Of a stretch of DNA of 11,005 bases, positions 1-6,783 are shown piece by piece. The stretch is from Alphaproteobacteria bacterium (GTDB lineage Bacteria > Pseudomonadota > Alphaproteobacteria > Rhizobiales > Hyphomicrobiaceae): the NCBI GenBank assembly GCA_005888525.1, contig VBAB01000077.1, positions 1 through 11,005 on the forward strand, written 5' to 3'. The translations under genes and the position numbers were made by a program. The notes below the pieces were generated by a model. It made no database searches. It was not told where the DNA came from and saw only the letters and a list, made by a program, of their open reading frames with translations. Position 1 is the stretch's first letter. Each line of letters begins with the position of its first letter.

Positions 1-1
1 C

Positions 2-772
2 GCCATCCTGGCCCCGCTGCTGGCCACGCACCCCGATGCGGTGTGGAACATGAATCCGCGCCACCGCCTGCAGCCACCGTCCGAAGTCTATCTCTTCGGC
101 ACCGATCGCATGGGGGCCGACATCTACAGCCGCATCCTGTTCGGTGCGCGCATCACGCTCACCATTGCCATCGTCGCGGTCGGCGCCGCGCTCCTGATCG
201 GCGTTCCGATCGGCCTCGTCTCCGGATGGCGAAGCAACTGGCTGGGCGAGACGCTGATGCGCGTGTCCGACATCTTCCTCGCCGTGCCGCAGATCGTGCT
301 CGCCATTGCCATCTCGCAGACGCTGGGCCCCTCCATCGAGAACGTGATCCTGGCGCTGTCCGTCACTTACTGGCCCTGGTTCACCCGCCTGGTCCACGCC
401 GAGGTGCGATCGCTCAAGAACGAAACCTTCATCGAGGCGGCGATCGCGCTCGGCGTGCCGACCTGGCGCATCATCCTGCTGCACGTGTTGCCGAACGTGA
501 TGTCGCCGATCATCGTGCGCACCTCGATCGGCATGGGCTTTACTATTCTGACTGCCAGCGCGCTCGGCTTCCTCGGCCTCGGCGCCCCGCCGCCGGCGCC
601 CGAATGGGGACGCATGATCTCCGAGTCGCGGGAATTCCTGCCCGAGGCCTGGTGGTCCGCCCTGGCACCTGGCCTTGCCATCTTCCTCGTCGTGATGGGC
701 TTCAATCTTCTGGGCGACGGCTTGCGCGACATCCTCGATCCACGGATCCGACGTGGCATTACCGGGCGATAA
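2..772 (+). CDS. DppC/OppC-type ABC transporter permease (5' end off window)
   Basis: This is the second inner-membrane permease of a peptide/nickel-type ABC importer (BPD_transp_1 fold). The frame is open from base 2 and no family-type N-terminus is seen, so the first membrane segment lies off the left edge; the GTG at 41 is internal. The visible start matches the family pattern: an LAPLLATHP stretch, then LGTD-like FGTDRMGADIYSR, then hydrophobic segments. The cytoplasmic EAA loop that docks the ATPase is clear at about 434-496 (EAAIALG ... HVLPN). The C-terminus (GDGLRDILDPR) is the canonical DppC/OppC ending. The stop overlaps the following ATPase gene by 20 bases, indicating one operon with translational coupling. 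Family assignment is secure. The substrate (peptide, opine, nickel, sugar or other) is not determinable because the binding protein is outside the window. Confidence 0.95.
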   Translation, partial: AILAPLLATHPDAVWNMNPRHRLQPPSEVYLFGTDRMGADIYSRILFGARITLTIAIVAVGAALLIGVPIGLVSGWRSNWLGETLMRVSDIFLAVPQIVLAIAISQTLGPSIENVILALSVTYWPWFTRLVHAEVRSLKNETFIEAAIALGVPTWRIILLHVLPNVMSPIIVRTSIGMGFTILTASALGFLGLGAPPPAPEWGRMISESREFLPEAWWSALAPGLAIFLVVMGFNLLGDGLRDILDPRIRRGITGR

Positions 773-1796
773 TCTCCTGGAGGTAGAGGACCTCCGCGTC
801 TCCTTCGCCACCGAGTCGGGCGTTGCCAAAGTGCTCGACGGCGTCAACCTGACGATCCGGCCCGGCGAGATCATGGGCCTGGTCGGCGAATCGGGTTGCG
901 GCAAGACCACTCTCGCCAATGCGATTCTCGGCATCCTGGCCAGGAATGCGCGGCACGAGGCCGGGACCATCCGCTTCGGCGGCGAGGACCTGCTCGCCAT
1001 GCCGCGTCGGCGGATCGAGGACGAAGTGCGGGGGCGGCGCATCACCTTCATCCCGCAAGACCCCTACGGGTCCTTCAATCCCCTGTTCCCGATCGGGACG
1101 CAGACCATGGAGGTGATGAAGTGGAAATCGCCGCACCGTGCGGCAGGGGAGGGTCGCGGCGTCGCCGGATTCTTCAGCCGCTATCCGCGCGCACGCCGCA
1201 GGTCCGACGCCGCCGCCGTCTCGCAGATGTTGCGGGCCGTTCAGATCCCCGACCGCGACGCAGCGTTCGTCAAGCTGCCGCACGAGTTCTCCGGCGGGCA
1301 GCGACAAAGGCTGATGATCGCGCTCGCACTGCTGCCGCAGCCTCAGCTCGTCATCGCCGATGAGCCGACCACCGCGCTCGACGTGACAATCCAGGTGCAA
1401 ATCCTCAAGCTGTTGAAGCAGCTCGCCAAGAAGAGCGGCGTCTCGGTGCTGTTCACCACCCACGACCTCGGCACGGCCTATGAGATTTGCGACCGTATCA
1501 CCGTGATGTACGCAGGCCAGGAGGTCGAGACGGCGCCGGTCGATGATTTCTTTCGGCGGCCGCACCATCCCTATACCGTGCGCCTGCTCGAAAGCTTGCC
1601 CCGCCCCGGCCGCGAGCTGCGCGAGATCGGCGGCGAGATCCCGGGGCTGATCAGCCCGCCCGCCGGATGCCGTTTCCATCCCCGCTGCGCGCGCGCGACC
1701 GACGTCTGCCGCGCCGAGCGCCCCCCCGTCGCGGCGCTTGGCGGCGGGCACGAGGTGCGCTGCTATCATCCCATCGCCGAGGCGACCCCGGCATGA
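753..1796 (+). CDS. DppD/OppD-type ABC transporter ATP-binding protein
   Basis: This is one of the two cytoplasmic ATPases driving the upstream permease. Over 347 residues it shows Walker A GESGCGKTT (45-53), Q-loop Q102, signature FSGGQRQR (179-186), Walker B LVIADEPTTALD (199-210) and the H-loop histidine H237. The C-terminal oligopeptide-transporter extension has cysteines 306, 312, 319 and 337 (CRFHPRC...C). In homologous DppD/OppD proteins such cysteines have been reported to bind an iron-sulfur cluster; whether this one does is inference. The GTG start at 753 lies inside the permease gene with a weak GGA upstream; the following residues LLEVEDLRVSF are the normal family N-terminus, so little is missing. 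The helical region around residues 122-156 is longer and more basic than usual. The gene ends in an ATGA overlap with the next ATPase. Confidence 0.95.
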   Translation: MALPGDNLLEVEDLRVSFATESGVAKVLDGVNLTIRPGEIMGLVGESGCGKTTLANAILGILARNARHEAGTIRFGGEDLLAMPRRRIEDEVRGRRITFIPQDPYGSFNPLFPIGTQTMEVMKWKSPHRAAGEGRGVAGFFSRYPRARRRSDAAAVSQMLRAVQIPDRDAAFVKLPHEFSGGQRQRLMIALALLPQPQLVIADEPTTALDVTIQVQILKLLKQLAKKSGVSVLFTTHDLGTAYEICDRITVMYAGQEVETAPVDDFFRRPHHPYTVRLLESLPRPGRELREIGGEIPGLISPPAGCRFHPRCARATDVCRAERPPVAALGGGHEVRCYHPIAEATPA

Positions 1797-2758
1797 GCGA
1801 CGCGCCGATCCTCCAGGTCGATACGCTGTCGCGGCACTTCCCGGTGCGCAACATGCTCGGGTGGAAGACGGGCGCGGTGCGCGCGCTCGACGGCGTGTCG
1901 TTCGAGGTGCGCTCGGGGGAGACGCTCGGCATCGTCGGGGAATCGGGCTGCGGCAAGTCCACCCTCGGCAAGGCGCTCGTGGGTATCCATCCGCCAGGCG
2001 GGGGCCGGATCGTGTTCGAGGGCAAGGACATCACCGGCCAATCGGCGAACGAGCGTCGCGCGGTGGCTCCGAAGCTGCAGTATTGCTACCAGGACCCGGG
2101 CAATTCGCTCGACCCGCGCTGGACGGTTCGCCGCTCCCTGGCGGAGCCCCTCGTTGTGCACACCGCGCTGACGCCGAGCGACCGCAACGCGCGCATCGCC
2201 AAGATCATGCAGCAGGTCGGTCTGCCACTAACCCACCTCGACTTGTACCCTCATGAGCTTTCGGGCGGGCAACAGCGGCGCGTCGGGCTCGCACGCATCC
2301 TGACGCTGCATCCGCGTCTCGTCGTGCTCGATGAGCCGACCTCCGGTCTCGACGTGTCGGTGCAGGCATCTGTTCTGATGCTGCTGCGCGAGCTGCAGCG
2401 CGCCTTCTCGCTGACCTATCTGTTCATCTCGCACGATCTGTCGGTCGTGCGCATGATGTGCGACCGTGTGGCGGTGATGTATCTCGGCCGCATCGTCGAG
2501 CTGGCGCCGACCGAAACATTGTTTGCCGCAGCCAAGCATCCCTATTCGCAGTCCCTGCTCTCGGCGATCCCCGACATCGGCGGTCGTCGGGTCACCGACA
2601 CGTTCACGCTCGAGGGCGAGCCGCCCGACCCGGCGCGGCCGCCGAGCGGCTGCCGGTTCAGGACGCGGTGTCCGCGTGCAGCCCCCGTCTGCGCCGAGAC
2701 CGACCCGGCGCTTCGGCCGATCACACCTGCGCAATCGGCCGCCTGCGTGTTCGCCTGA
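1793..2758 (+). CDS. DppF/OppF-type ABC transporter ATP-binding protein
   Basis: This is the partner ATPase of the importer, 321 residues. Motifs are Walker A GESGCGKST (49-57), Q-loop Q100, signature LSGGQ (156-160), Walker B LVVLDEPTSGLD (176-187) and H-loop H214. The C-terminal family extension carries cysteines 287, 293, 300 and 318. The ATG at 1793 overlaps the upstream stop (ATGA) and is preceded by GAGG at 1779-1782. The frame is open upstream to 1667, but those extra 42 residues are arginine-rich shadow sequence antiparallel to no family domain, so the 1793 start is preferred. It is the last gene of the operon: two large palindromes follow and then an unrelated family. The DppF-type assignment rests on position and the second-ATPase motif set; the substrate is unknown. 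Confidence 0.95.
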   Translation: MSDAPILQVDTLSRHFPVRNMLGWKTGAVRALDGVSFEVRSGETLGIVGESGCGKSTLGKALVGIHPPGGGRIVFEGKDITGQSANERRAVAPKLQYCYQDPGNSLDPRWTVRRSLAEPLVVHTALTPSDRNARIAKIMQQVGLPLTHLDLYPHELSGGQQRRVGLARILTLHPRLVVLDEPTSGLDVSVQASVLMLLRELQRAFSLTYLFISHDLSVVRMMCDRVAVMYLGRIVELAPTETLFAAAKHPYSQSLLSAIPDIGGRRVTDTFTLEGEPPDPARPPSGCRFRTRCPRAAPVCAETDPALRPITPAQSAACVFA

Positions 2759-2780
2759 TCCTCGTGGGCAGCTATTCGCG

Positions 2781-2859
2781 CTAGTGTGGCGTCTCGGAAT
2801 TGCCGACCAACTTCGCGGCTTGGTGGTCATCGGCAATTCCGAGACATCAGCCACACTAG
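2781..2859. repeat. Palindromic element copy 1 (79 bp, CTAG-bounded hairpin)
   Basis: A long inverted repeat directly follows the transporter operon. The outer stem is CTAGTGTGGC (2781-2790) paired with 2850-2859, perfect over 10 bp. The inner stem is GTCTCGGAATTGCCGA (2791-2806) paired with 2830-2845, perfect over 16 bp. A 4-base bulge (2846-2849) interrupts the right arm. The loop contains a further CCAA/TTGG pairing (2807-2810 with 2820-2823). There is no T-run, so it is not a classic terminator, although it could still block transcription. It is related in arm sequence and architecture to the next element. It is probably an interspersed extragenic palindrome (REP/MITE-like); no coding capacity is evident. 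Confidence 0.9.
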
Positions 2860-2872
2860 AACCTCGGGTTTG

Positions 2873-2947
2873 CTAGTGTCCTTTTGTCTCCGAATTGCCG
2901 TCCGACCTCGCGGCAATGTAGTCGGCAATTCGGAGACAGGACACTAG
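2873..2947. repeat. Palindromic element copy 2 (75 bp, CTAG-bounded hairpin)
   Basis: This is a second copy of the same element family, 13 bp after copy 1. The outer stem is CTAGTGTCC (2873-2881) paired with 2939-2947, perfect over 9 bp. The inner stem is TGTCTCCGAATTGCCG (2885-2900) paired with 2923-2938, perfect over 16 bp. A 3-base bulge TTT (2882-2884) lies on the left arm, opposite to copy 1. The core differs from copy 1 at one position in each arm, and the changes compensate so pairing is kept. The loop sequences differ. It lies about 60 bp upstream of the monooxygenase-like gene, so it also sits in that gene's upstream region. Confidence 0.9.
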
Positions 2948-2994
2948 GGCATTGACAGCGCGCAGGCCTCGGGTCGCAATGGCAACGTCAGCCC

Positions 2995-2999
2995 AGAGG
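2995..2999 (+). promoter_or_regulatory. Ribosome binding site deciding start at 3006
   Basis: AGAGG lies 6 bases before the ATG at 3006. The in-frame alternatives at 2952 (TTG) and 2979 (ATG) have no comparable site, so 3006 is chosen. Confidence 0.6.
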
Positions 3000-3005
3000 T
3001 GGCGC

Positions 3006-4172
3006 ATGGATACCCGAGACCCTCCGGACCCGCTCGCGATGGCCCGCGACCTGGGGGCGGCGATCGCCGCCGCAGCCGATGCGGTCGAAAGCACGCGACG
3101 CATTCCCGAACCGCTTCTGGCACGGTTGCATGAGTCGCGGCTGTTCCGGATGCTGTTGCCGCGTTCCGTGGGCGGCGACCAGGTGGAGCCAGGACGCTAT
3201 CTGGTGGCGATCGAGGAGATCGCCCGCCACGATGCCTCCGTTGCCTGGAATGTGTTCGTCGCCAACAGCTCCTCTCTGATTGCGCCGTTTTTCGATCCCG
3301 CCGTCGCCCGAACGATCTTCGCCGATCCAACGACCATCGTCGCGTGGGGCCCGCCCAATGCCACGCGCGCATCCGCGGTTGCGGGAGGCTACCGCGTGAG
3401 CGGAACCTGGGATTTCGCCAGCGGCTGCCGGAATGCGAACTGGATGGGCGCGCACTGCCATGTGGTCGAGGCCGACGGCTCGCTCCGCCTCAATCGCCGG
3501 GGTCGTCCGGTGATACGCTCGCTGCTGTTTCCCGCTGAGCAGGCAACGTTGATCGACACCTGGAACACCATCGGCCTGCGCGGCACGGCATCCGACAGCT
3601 ACAGCGTGGCCGATCTGTTCGTGCCCGAGAGGTTCAGCACGACTCGCGAGGAGCCCGAGCTGCGTCGCGAACGGGGACCGCTTTACGCCTTCACGATGCA
3701 GGGCCTCTATGCCGTCGGCGTGGCGAGCGTCGCTCTCGGGATCGCGCGGGCGATGCTCGATGCGTTCATCGGCCTGGCCAGCAAGAAGACGCCGCGCGGC
3801 CTGGCGCGGCTCGCCGACAGTGCGGTTGTGCAGGCGGACGTGGCGCGGGCGGAAGCCAGGCTCGGCGCGGCCCGGGCCTATCTGCTGGAGACGCTGGCGA
3901 CGATCTACGCGCACGCGGACGACGTCGATCCGATCGATGTTGGCGACCGTGCGCGGGTGCGCCTCGCCTGCACCAATGCCATCCACGGCGCCATCGAGGT
4001 GGCCGACTTCACCTACAAGGCCGCGGGTGTCGATGGGATATTTCCAGGCAGCCCGTTCGAGCGTCGCTTCCGCGATATCCACACGCTGTCACAGCAAATC
4101 CAGGCACGCAGCGCCCACTTCGAGGCCGTCGGCCAGATCCTGCTCGGCATGCCGCCCGAAGTATTCCTGTAG
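3006..4172 (+). CDS. Acyl-CoA dehydrogenase-fold flavoprotein, probable group D monooxygenase
   Basis: The protein of 388 residues has the acyl-CoA dehydrogenase three-domain plan. An N-terminal helical domain (about 10-120) includes LLPRSVGGDQVEPGRY and an EEIARHDASVAWN motif. A middle beta domain has SGTWDFASGCRNANW (132-146) and GLRGTASDSYSVADLFVP (190-207). The C-terminal helical domain has FERRFRDIHTLSQQ (351-364). The FASGC...W motif and the RDIHT ending are typical of HsaA/DszC-like flavin monooxygenases, which use reduced flavin from a separate reductase. The usual acyl-CoA dehydrogenase catalytic glutamate context is not evident, though that enzyme class is not excluded. No flavin reductase gene is in the window. 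The gene follows the two palindromes and ends 18 bases from the convergent PrpD-family gene. Substrate unknown. Confidence 0.85.
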   Translation: MDTRDPPDPLAMARDLGAAIAAAADAVESTRRIPEPLLARLHESRLFRMLLPRSVGGDQVEPGRYLVAIEEIARHDASVAWNVFVANSSSLIAPFFDPAVARTIFADPTTIVAWGPPNATRASAVAGGYRVSGTWDFASGCRNANWMGAHCHVVEADGSLRLNRRGRPVIRSLLFPAEQATLIDTWNTIGLRGTASDSYSVADLFVPERFSTTREEPELRRERGPLYAFTMQGLYAVGVASVALGIARAMLDAFIGLASKKTPRGLARLADSAVVQADVARAEARLGAARAYLLETLATIYAHADDVDPIDVGDRARVRLACTNAIHGAIEVADFTYKAAGVDGIFPGSPFERRFRDIHTLSQQIQARSAHFEAVGQILLGMPPEVFL

Positions 4173-4190
4173 GCGCGCGTCAGCGCCGCG

Positions 4191-5548
4191 TCATGCTGTA
4201 AGCGCACCGCCAGCCAGAACGCGCGCATCGCCCAGGGTCTCGACACCGCGAATGGACGCGAGATAGGTATCGACCTTGGATTTTGACAGCACGCCTTCCG
4301 CCGCGGAGGTGAATTTTTGGTCGAGCTCGGCATCCGTCATGGGACGGCCCCGGCTGCCGATGCACGAGCGGACGCGACGCGCTGCGCTCGCCCCGTTGCT
4401 GAGCCTAACCGTGACGTCGGCACCATCGTGCGGCATAGCGGGGTCGTTGGTCACGTCTATGCGGTCACGCAAGGCCCGGATCGCAGGATCGGTGATGGCT
4501 TGATCGGCGCCCTCTGGGATGCCGGCCTTGCCCCGCGCGAGAGCCGCTGCCACCCAGTGGTAAAGGCTGACATGCCCCTCCATCTCGTCCTTCGGGTGTC
4601 GGCGGTAGCAGAGCGCCATGGCGGCCGGGTTGGCGATGATCTCAACGCGGGCCACTGCCTCGGCCACGGTATTGAGCTCCTGGGCGATCTCGAGCGTGGC
4701 CTCGATCATCGGGTGGATGACAATGCCACATGGAAACGGCTTGTAGGTGTTGGCGAGGATCTCCCAGTGCGTGCCGAGCCCGTCGGTCAGAAAGGCAAGG
4801 TGTGGGGTCTGTGCAAAGCACTGGGCGAAGCCATAGCGCGCCTCGATCACCGACGGCGTGGCGGTAAAGCCGCCTCTTGCCAGCAGTGCAGCCCGCAACC
4901 CCGACTGGCTGGCAAAGGCCGGTAGCGCCGCCGTGCACATGCTGCCGTGCAGCGCGCGGATACCGGACGCGCCGGCCGCCGCTATGCCGGCCGCCATGCG
5001 TGCCGTCTCGGGGTCGAGCCGCATCAGGCGAGCTGCCGCCAAAGCCGCACCGATGCCGCATGTGACGCCTGTTTGTGACCAGGCGATATCGCCATTGGCC
5101 GGCGCCACCGAGATGGCCTTGGAGAGGCGGCACACCACCTCGATGCCGAGAATGAACGCAGCCAACGCCTCGGCTCCCGTGACCGGCTGCGTTTCGGCAA
5201 CTGCGAGCACGGCGCCCATGACCGGTCCGCTCGGATGCACGATTGCCTCAGCATGGGTATCGTCGAACGCATTGATGGAGCATGAGAGCGTGTTGATGAA
5301 CGCGGCGGTGAGGGCATCGGTGCGCTGGAGCGGCCGATGAGCGTCACCTGCGCTCCCCCGGCAAAGGGCTGCAGTGCGGCCCAGGCCTTGTTGACGGCAT
5401 CGTGGCGCGAGCCACCGAGCGCGCAGCCGATGATGTTGACGAGACTCCGAATCCCCTCACCTCGCACATTCTCCGGGATTGCCTCAATCTTCGTTTCGAG
5501 AACGAAGCGGACGAGGAGCGCCGTGACTTGGGGATCTGCATCGCTCAT
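4191..5548 (-). pseudogene. MmgE/PrpD-family dehydratase-like gene, frameshifted
   Basis: The family includes 2-methylcitrate dehydratase, aconitate decarboxylase and iminodisuccinate epimerase, acting on small di/tricarboxylates. The N-terminal 74 residues (5548 to about 5327) read well (NIIGCALGGSRHDAV ... AQVTLIGRS), then the frame turns to arginine/serine-rich nonsense. The family sequence resumes in another frame at about 5327 with RTDALTAAFINT, the DDTH motif (5253-5264), HPSGPV, GTHWEILANTYKPFPCG and HVSLYHWVAAAL, to the stop at 4191. The interval is 1358 bases; one added base gives 453 codons, the usual family length, so a single-base deletion (real or a sequencing error) explains it. 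The start at 5548 has a perfect upstream AGGAGG. An internal restart at 5240 would lose DDTH. It lies 69 bases after the binding-protein gene and is probably co-transcribed with it. Confidence 0.88.
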
Positions 5549-5559
5549 TTATCGAAATT

Positions 5560-5565
5560 CCTCCT
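5560..5565 (-). promoter_or_regulatory. Strong ribosome binding site for the PrpD-family gene
   Basis: On the minus strand AGGAGG precedes the ATG at 5548 by 11 bases. It supports that start and shows the gene was built to be translated despite the downstream frameshift. Confidence 0.65.
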
Positions 5566-5617
5566 GCTGCTAGGCGAGCGACGCCCACATCCTTCGATTG
5601 CGAACCGGGCCGGCCAC

Positions 5618-6643
5618 CTACGATCCGTTCTTGCCATGCAGCCCCGCATGGAAATAGTCGGTCCAGGTTGCGGGCTTGGTCTTGAGCAAGCCGACCTTGT
5701 GCATGGTCTCGGCGATCATGAGCGTTCGGTTGGGTGTGACGGAGAAGGTGATCTCGCTGGGAGTGCCGATGATGCGGGCAACATCCGCGATTGGGAGCGA
5801 CGAGGCCTCCCACTTCGCGTAGGTGCGAGCCGCTACCTCGCGGTCCTTTGTGATGAGCTCCGCGGCCTCTTCGAACGCCGCCAAGACCGCCTGGTAGGTC
5901 TTCGGGTTCGCCTTCACCCAGCTCTCGGTGGCCCAGAACGCGTTCAAAGTGTGGGCGCCACCCAGCACCTCGTAGGAGGTCATGAGCTGGCGCGCGTTGC
6001 TGGCCGCGATCACCTCGTAATTGTAGGGCACGATTGCCGCATAGTTCTTCACCTCCATCTTGCCCGTGCGCAGCGCCTGGATCGACATGGGGTGCGACAT
6101 GGAGACGGTCAGCGGATCGAGCTTGAAACGCGCGTCCCACCCCCACTCGCGGGCAGCGGCGAGATTGAGGAACAGCGCCTGCATGGTGACCTTGACGGCC
6201 GAGACGGCGATCCGGTCACCCTCACCGAAGTCCTTCAGCGACTTGATGCGCGGGTCGACGGTCATGAGGAAGATCGGGCTGTCACACATCGTCGCAATGC
6301 CGCGCACGTTCATGGTGCCCTGCGTCTTGTCCCACAGCGTCAGCAGCACCGTGATGCCACCCATGGCGATGTCGACGTTGCCCGAGATCAGCGCGTCGTT
6401 GCCCGCGGGCCCGGAGCTCAACTTGTTGGTGGTTACCTTGGGCGCTGGGATGCCGAGCCGGGTGGCATGCTTCTCGATCAGCTTCTCCTCGTAGACGATG
6501 TAGGCCGGCAGATAGGTGAGGCTATAGAGCTGTGCGAAACGCACCTCGGTGGTTTCGGCCATCGCAAGGGTCGGGAGACCTGACAGCAGAAGGCCGACAG
6601 CACCCGCAGTCGTTGCCAACGCACGAAAACAGCCCGTTGCCAT
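5618..6643 (-). CDS. ABC transporter substrate-binding protein, TauA/NMT1-like
   Basis: A secreted periplasmic binding protein of 341 residues. The N-terminus is a signal peptide: a short positive region, a hydrophobic core (TTAGAVGLLLSGLPTL) and an AMA cleavage site after residue 29, leaving ETTEVRFAQ as the mature start. The body fits NMT1/THI5-like or TauA/SsuA-like proteins: an N-terminal VRFAQLYSLTYLPAYIVYEEKL strand-helix that captures ligand, a SGNVDIAMGGI segment, and SLKDFGEGDRIAVSAVK at the start of the second lobe. Such proteins feed nitrate/sulfonate/taurine-type ABC importers and have many uncharacterised ligands. No matching permease or ATPase is in the window; the Dpp-type genes at the left edge belong to a different binding-protein class. 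The ATG at 6643 is preferred over 6658 because GGGAGG lies 7 bases upstream. The neighbouring acyl-CoA genes suggest a carboxylic acid ligand (inference). Confidence 0.88.
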   Translation of the reverse strand: MATGCFRALATTAGAVGLLLSGLPTLAMAETTEVRFAQLYSLTYLPAYIVYEEKLIEKHATRLGIPAPKVTTNKLSSGPAGNDALISGNVDIAMGGITVLLTLWDKTQGTMNVRGIATMCDSPIFLMTVDPRIKSLKDFGEGDRIAVSAVKVTMQALFLNLAAAREWGWDARFKLDPLTVSMSHPMSIQALRTGKMEVKNYAAIVPYNYEVIAASNARQLMTSYEVLGGAHTLNAFWATESWVKANPKTYQAVLAAFEEAAELITKDREVAARTYAKWEASSLPIADVARIIGTPSEITFSVTPNRTLMIAETMHKVGLLKTKPATWTDYFHAGLHGKNGS

Positions 6644-6650
6644 GCCCCAT

Positions 6651-6656
6651 CCTCCC
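6651..6656 (-). promoter_or_regulatory. Ribosome binding site deciding start at 6643
   Basis: GGGAGG on the minus strand lies 7 bases before the ATG at 6643. The upstream in-frame ATG at 6658 overlaps this site and has no such sequence of its own, so 6643 is the likelier start. Confidence 0.6.
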
Positions 6657-6783
6657 ATAACGAAGGCGCGTGTTGCGGGCCGAGTCTAGAGCAGATTGCA
6701 CCGAATGTGGATCTTCGGGATGGCGATTCGCGGTGCCCGGTTGTCTCGAGGCTACGGCCGACGTGCTTGGAGTCAGGTATTCT

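Noticed and set aside
1667..1792. In-frame N-terminal extension of the DppF-like ATPase
   Set aside because: The 42 residues are low-complexity arginine/proline sequence overlapping the coding end of the DppD-like gene; the ATGA overlap and GAGG favour 1793.
2781..2947. Palindromes as classical Rho-independent terminators
   Set aside because: The stems are long and interrupted, with no trailing T-run on either strand; a terminating effect is possible but the element family reading fits better.
2781..2947. Palindromes as a CRISPR array
   Set aside because: Only two units, each a full hairpin with different loops; no short regular repeat-spacer pattern and no cas gene.
2988..4082. Minus-strand ORF opposite the monooxygenase-like gene
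   Set aside because: Composition is shadow-like and the plus strand encodes a clear flavoprotein over the same interval.
4173..4190. Bidirectional terminator between the convergent genes
   Set aside because: Only 18 bases separate the two stops, and I see no convincing stem-loop there.
5402..6583. Long plus-strand ORF of 393 codons
   Set aside because: It is antiparallel to the binding-protein and PrpD genes, rich in Arg/His/Gly/Asp with no recognisable motif; a typical shadow in GC-rich DNA.
6644..6783. Promoter before the binding-protein gene
   Set aside because: No convincing -35/-10 pair is visible by eye; the gap could equally be an internal operon spacer.
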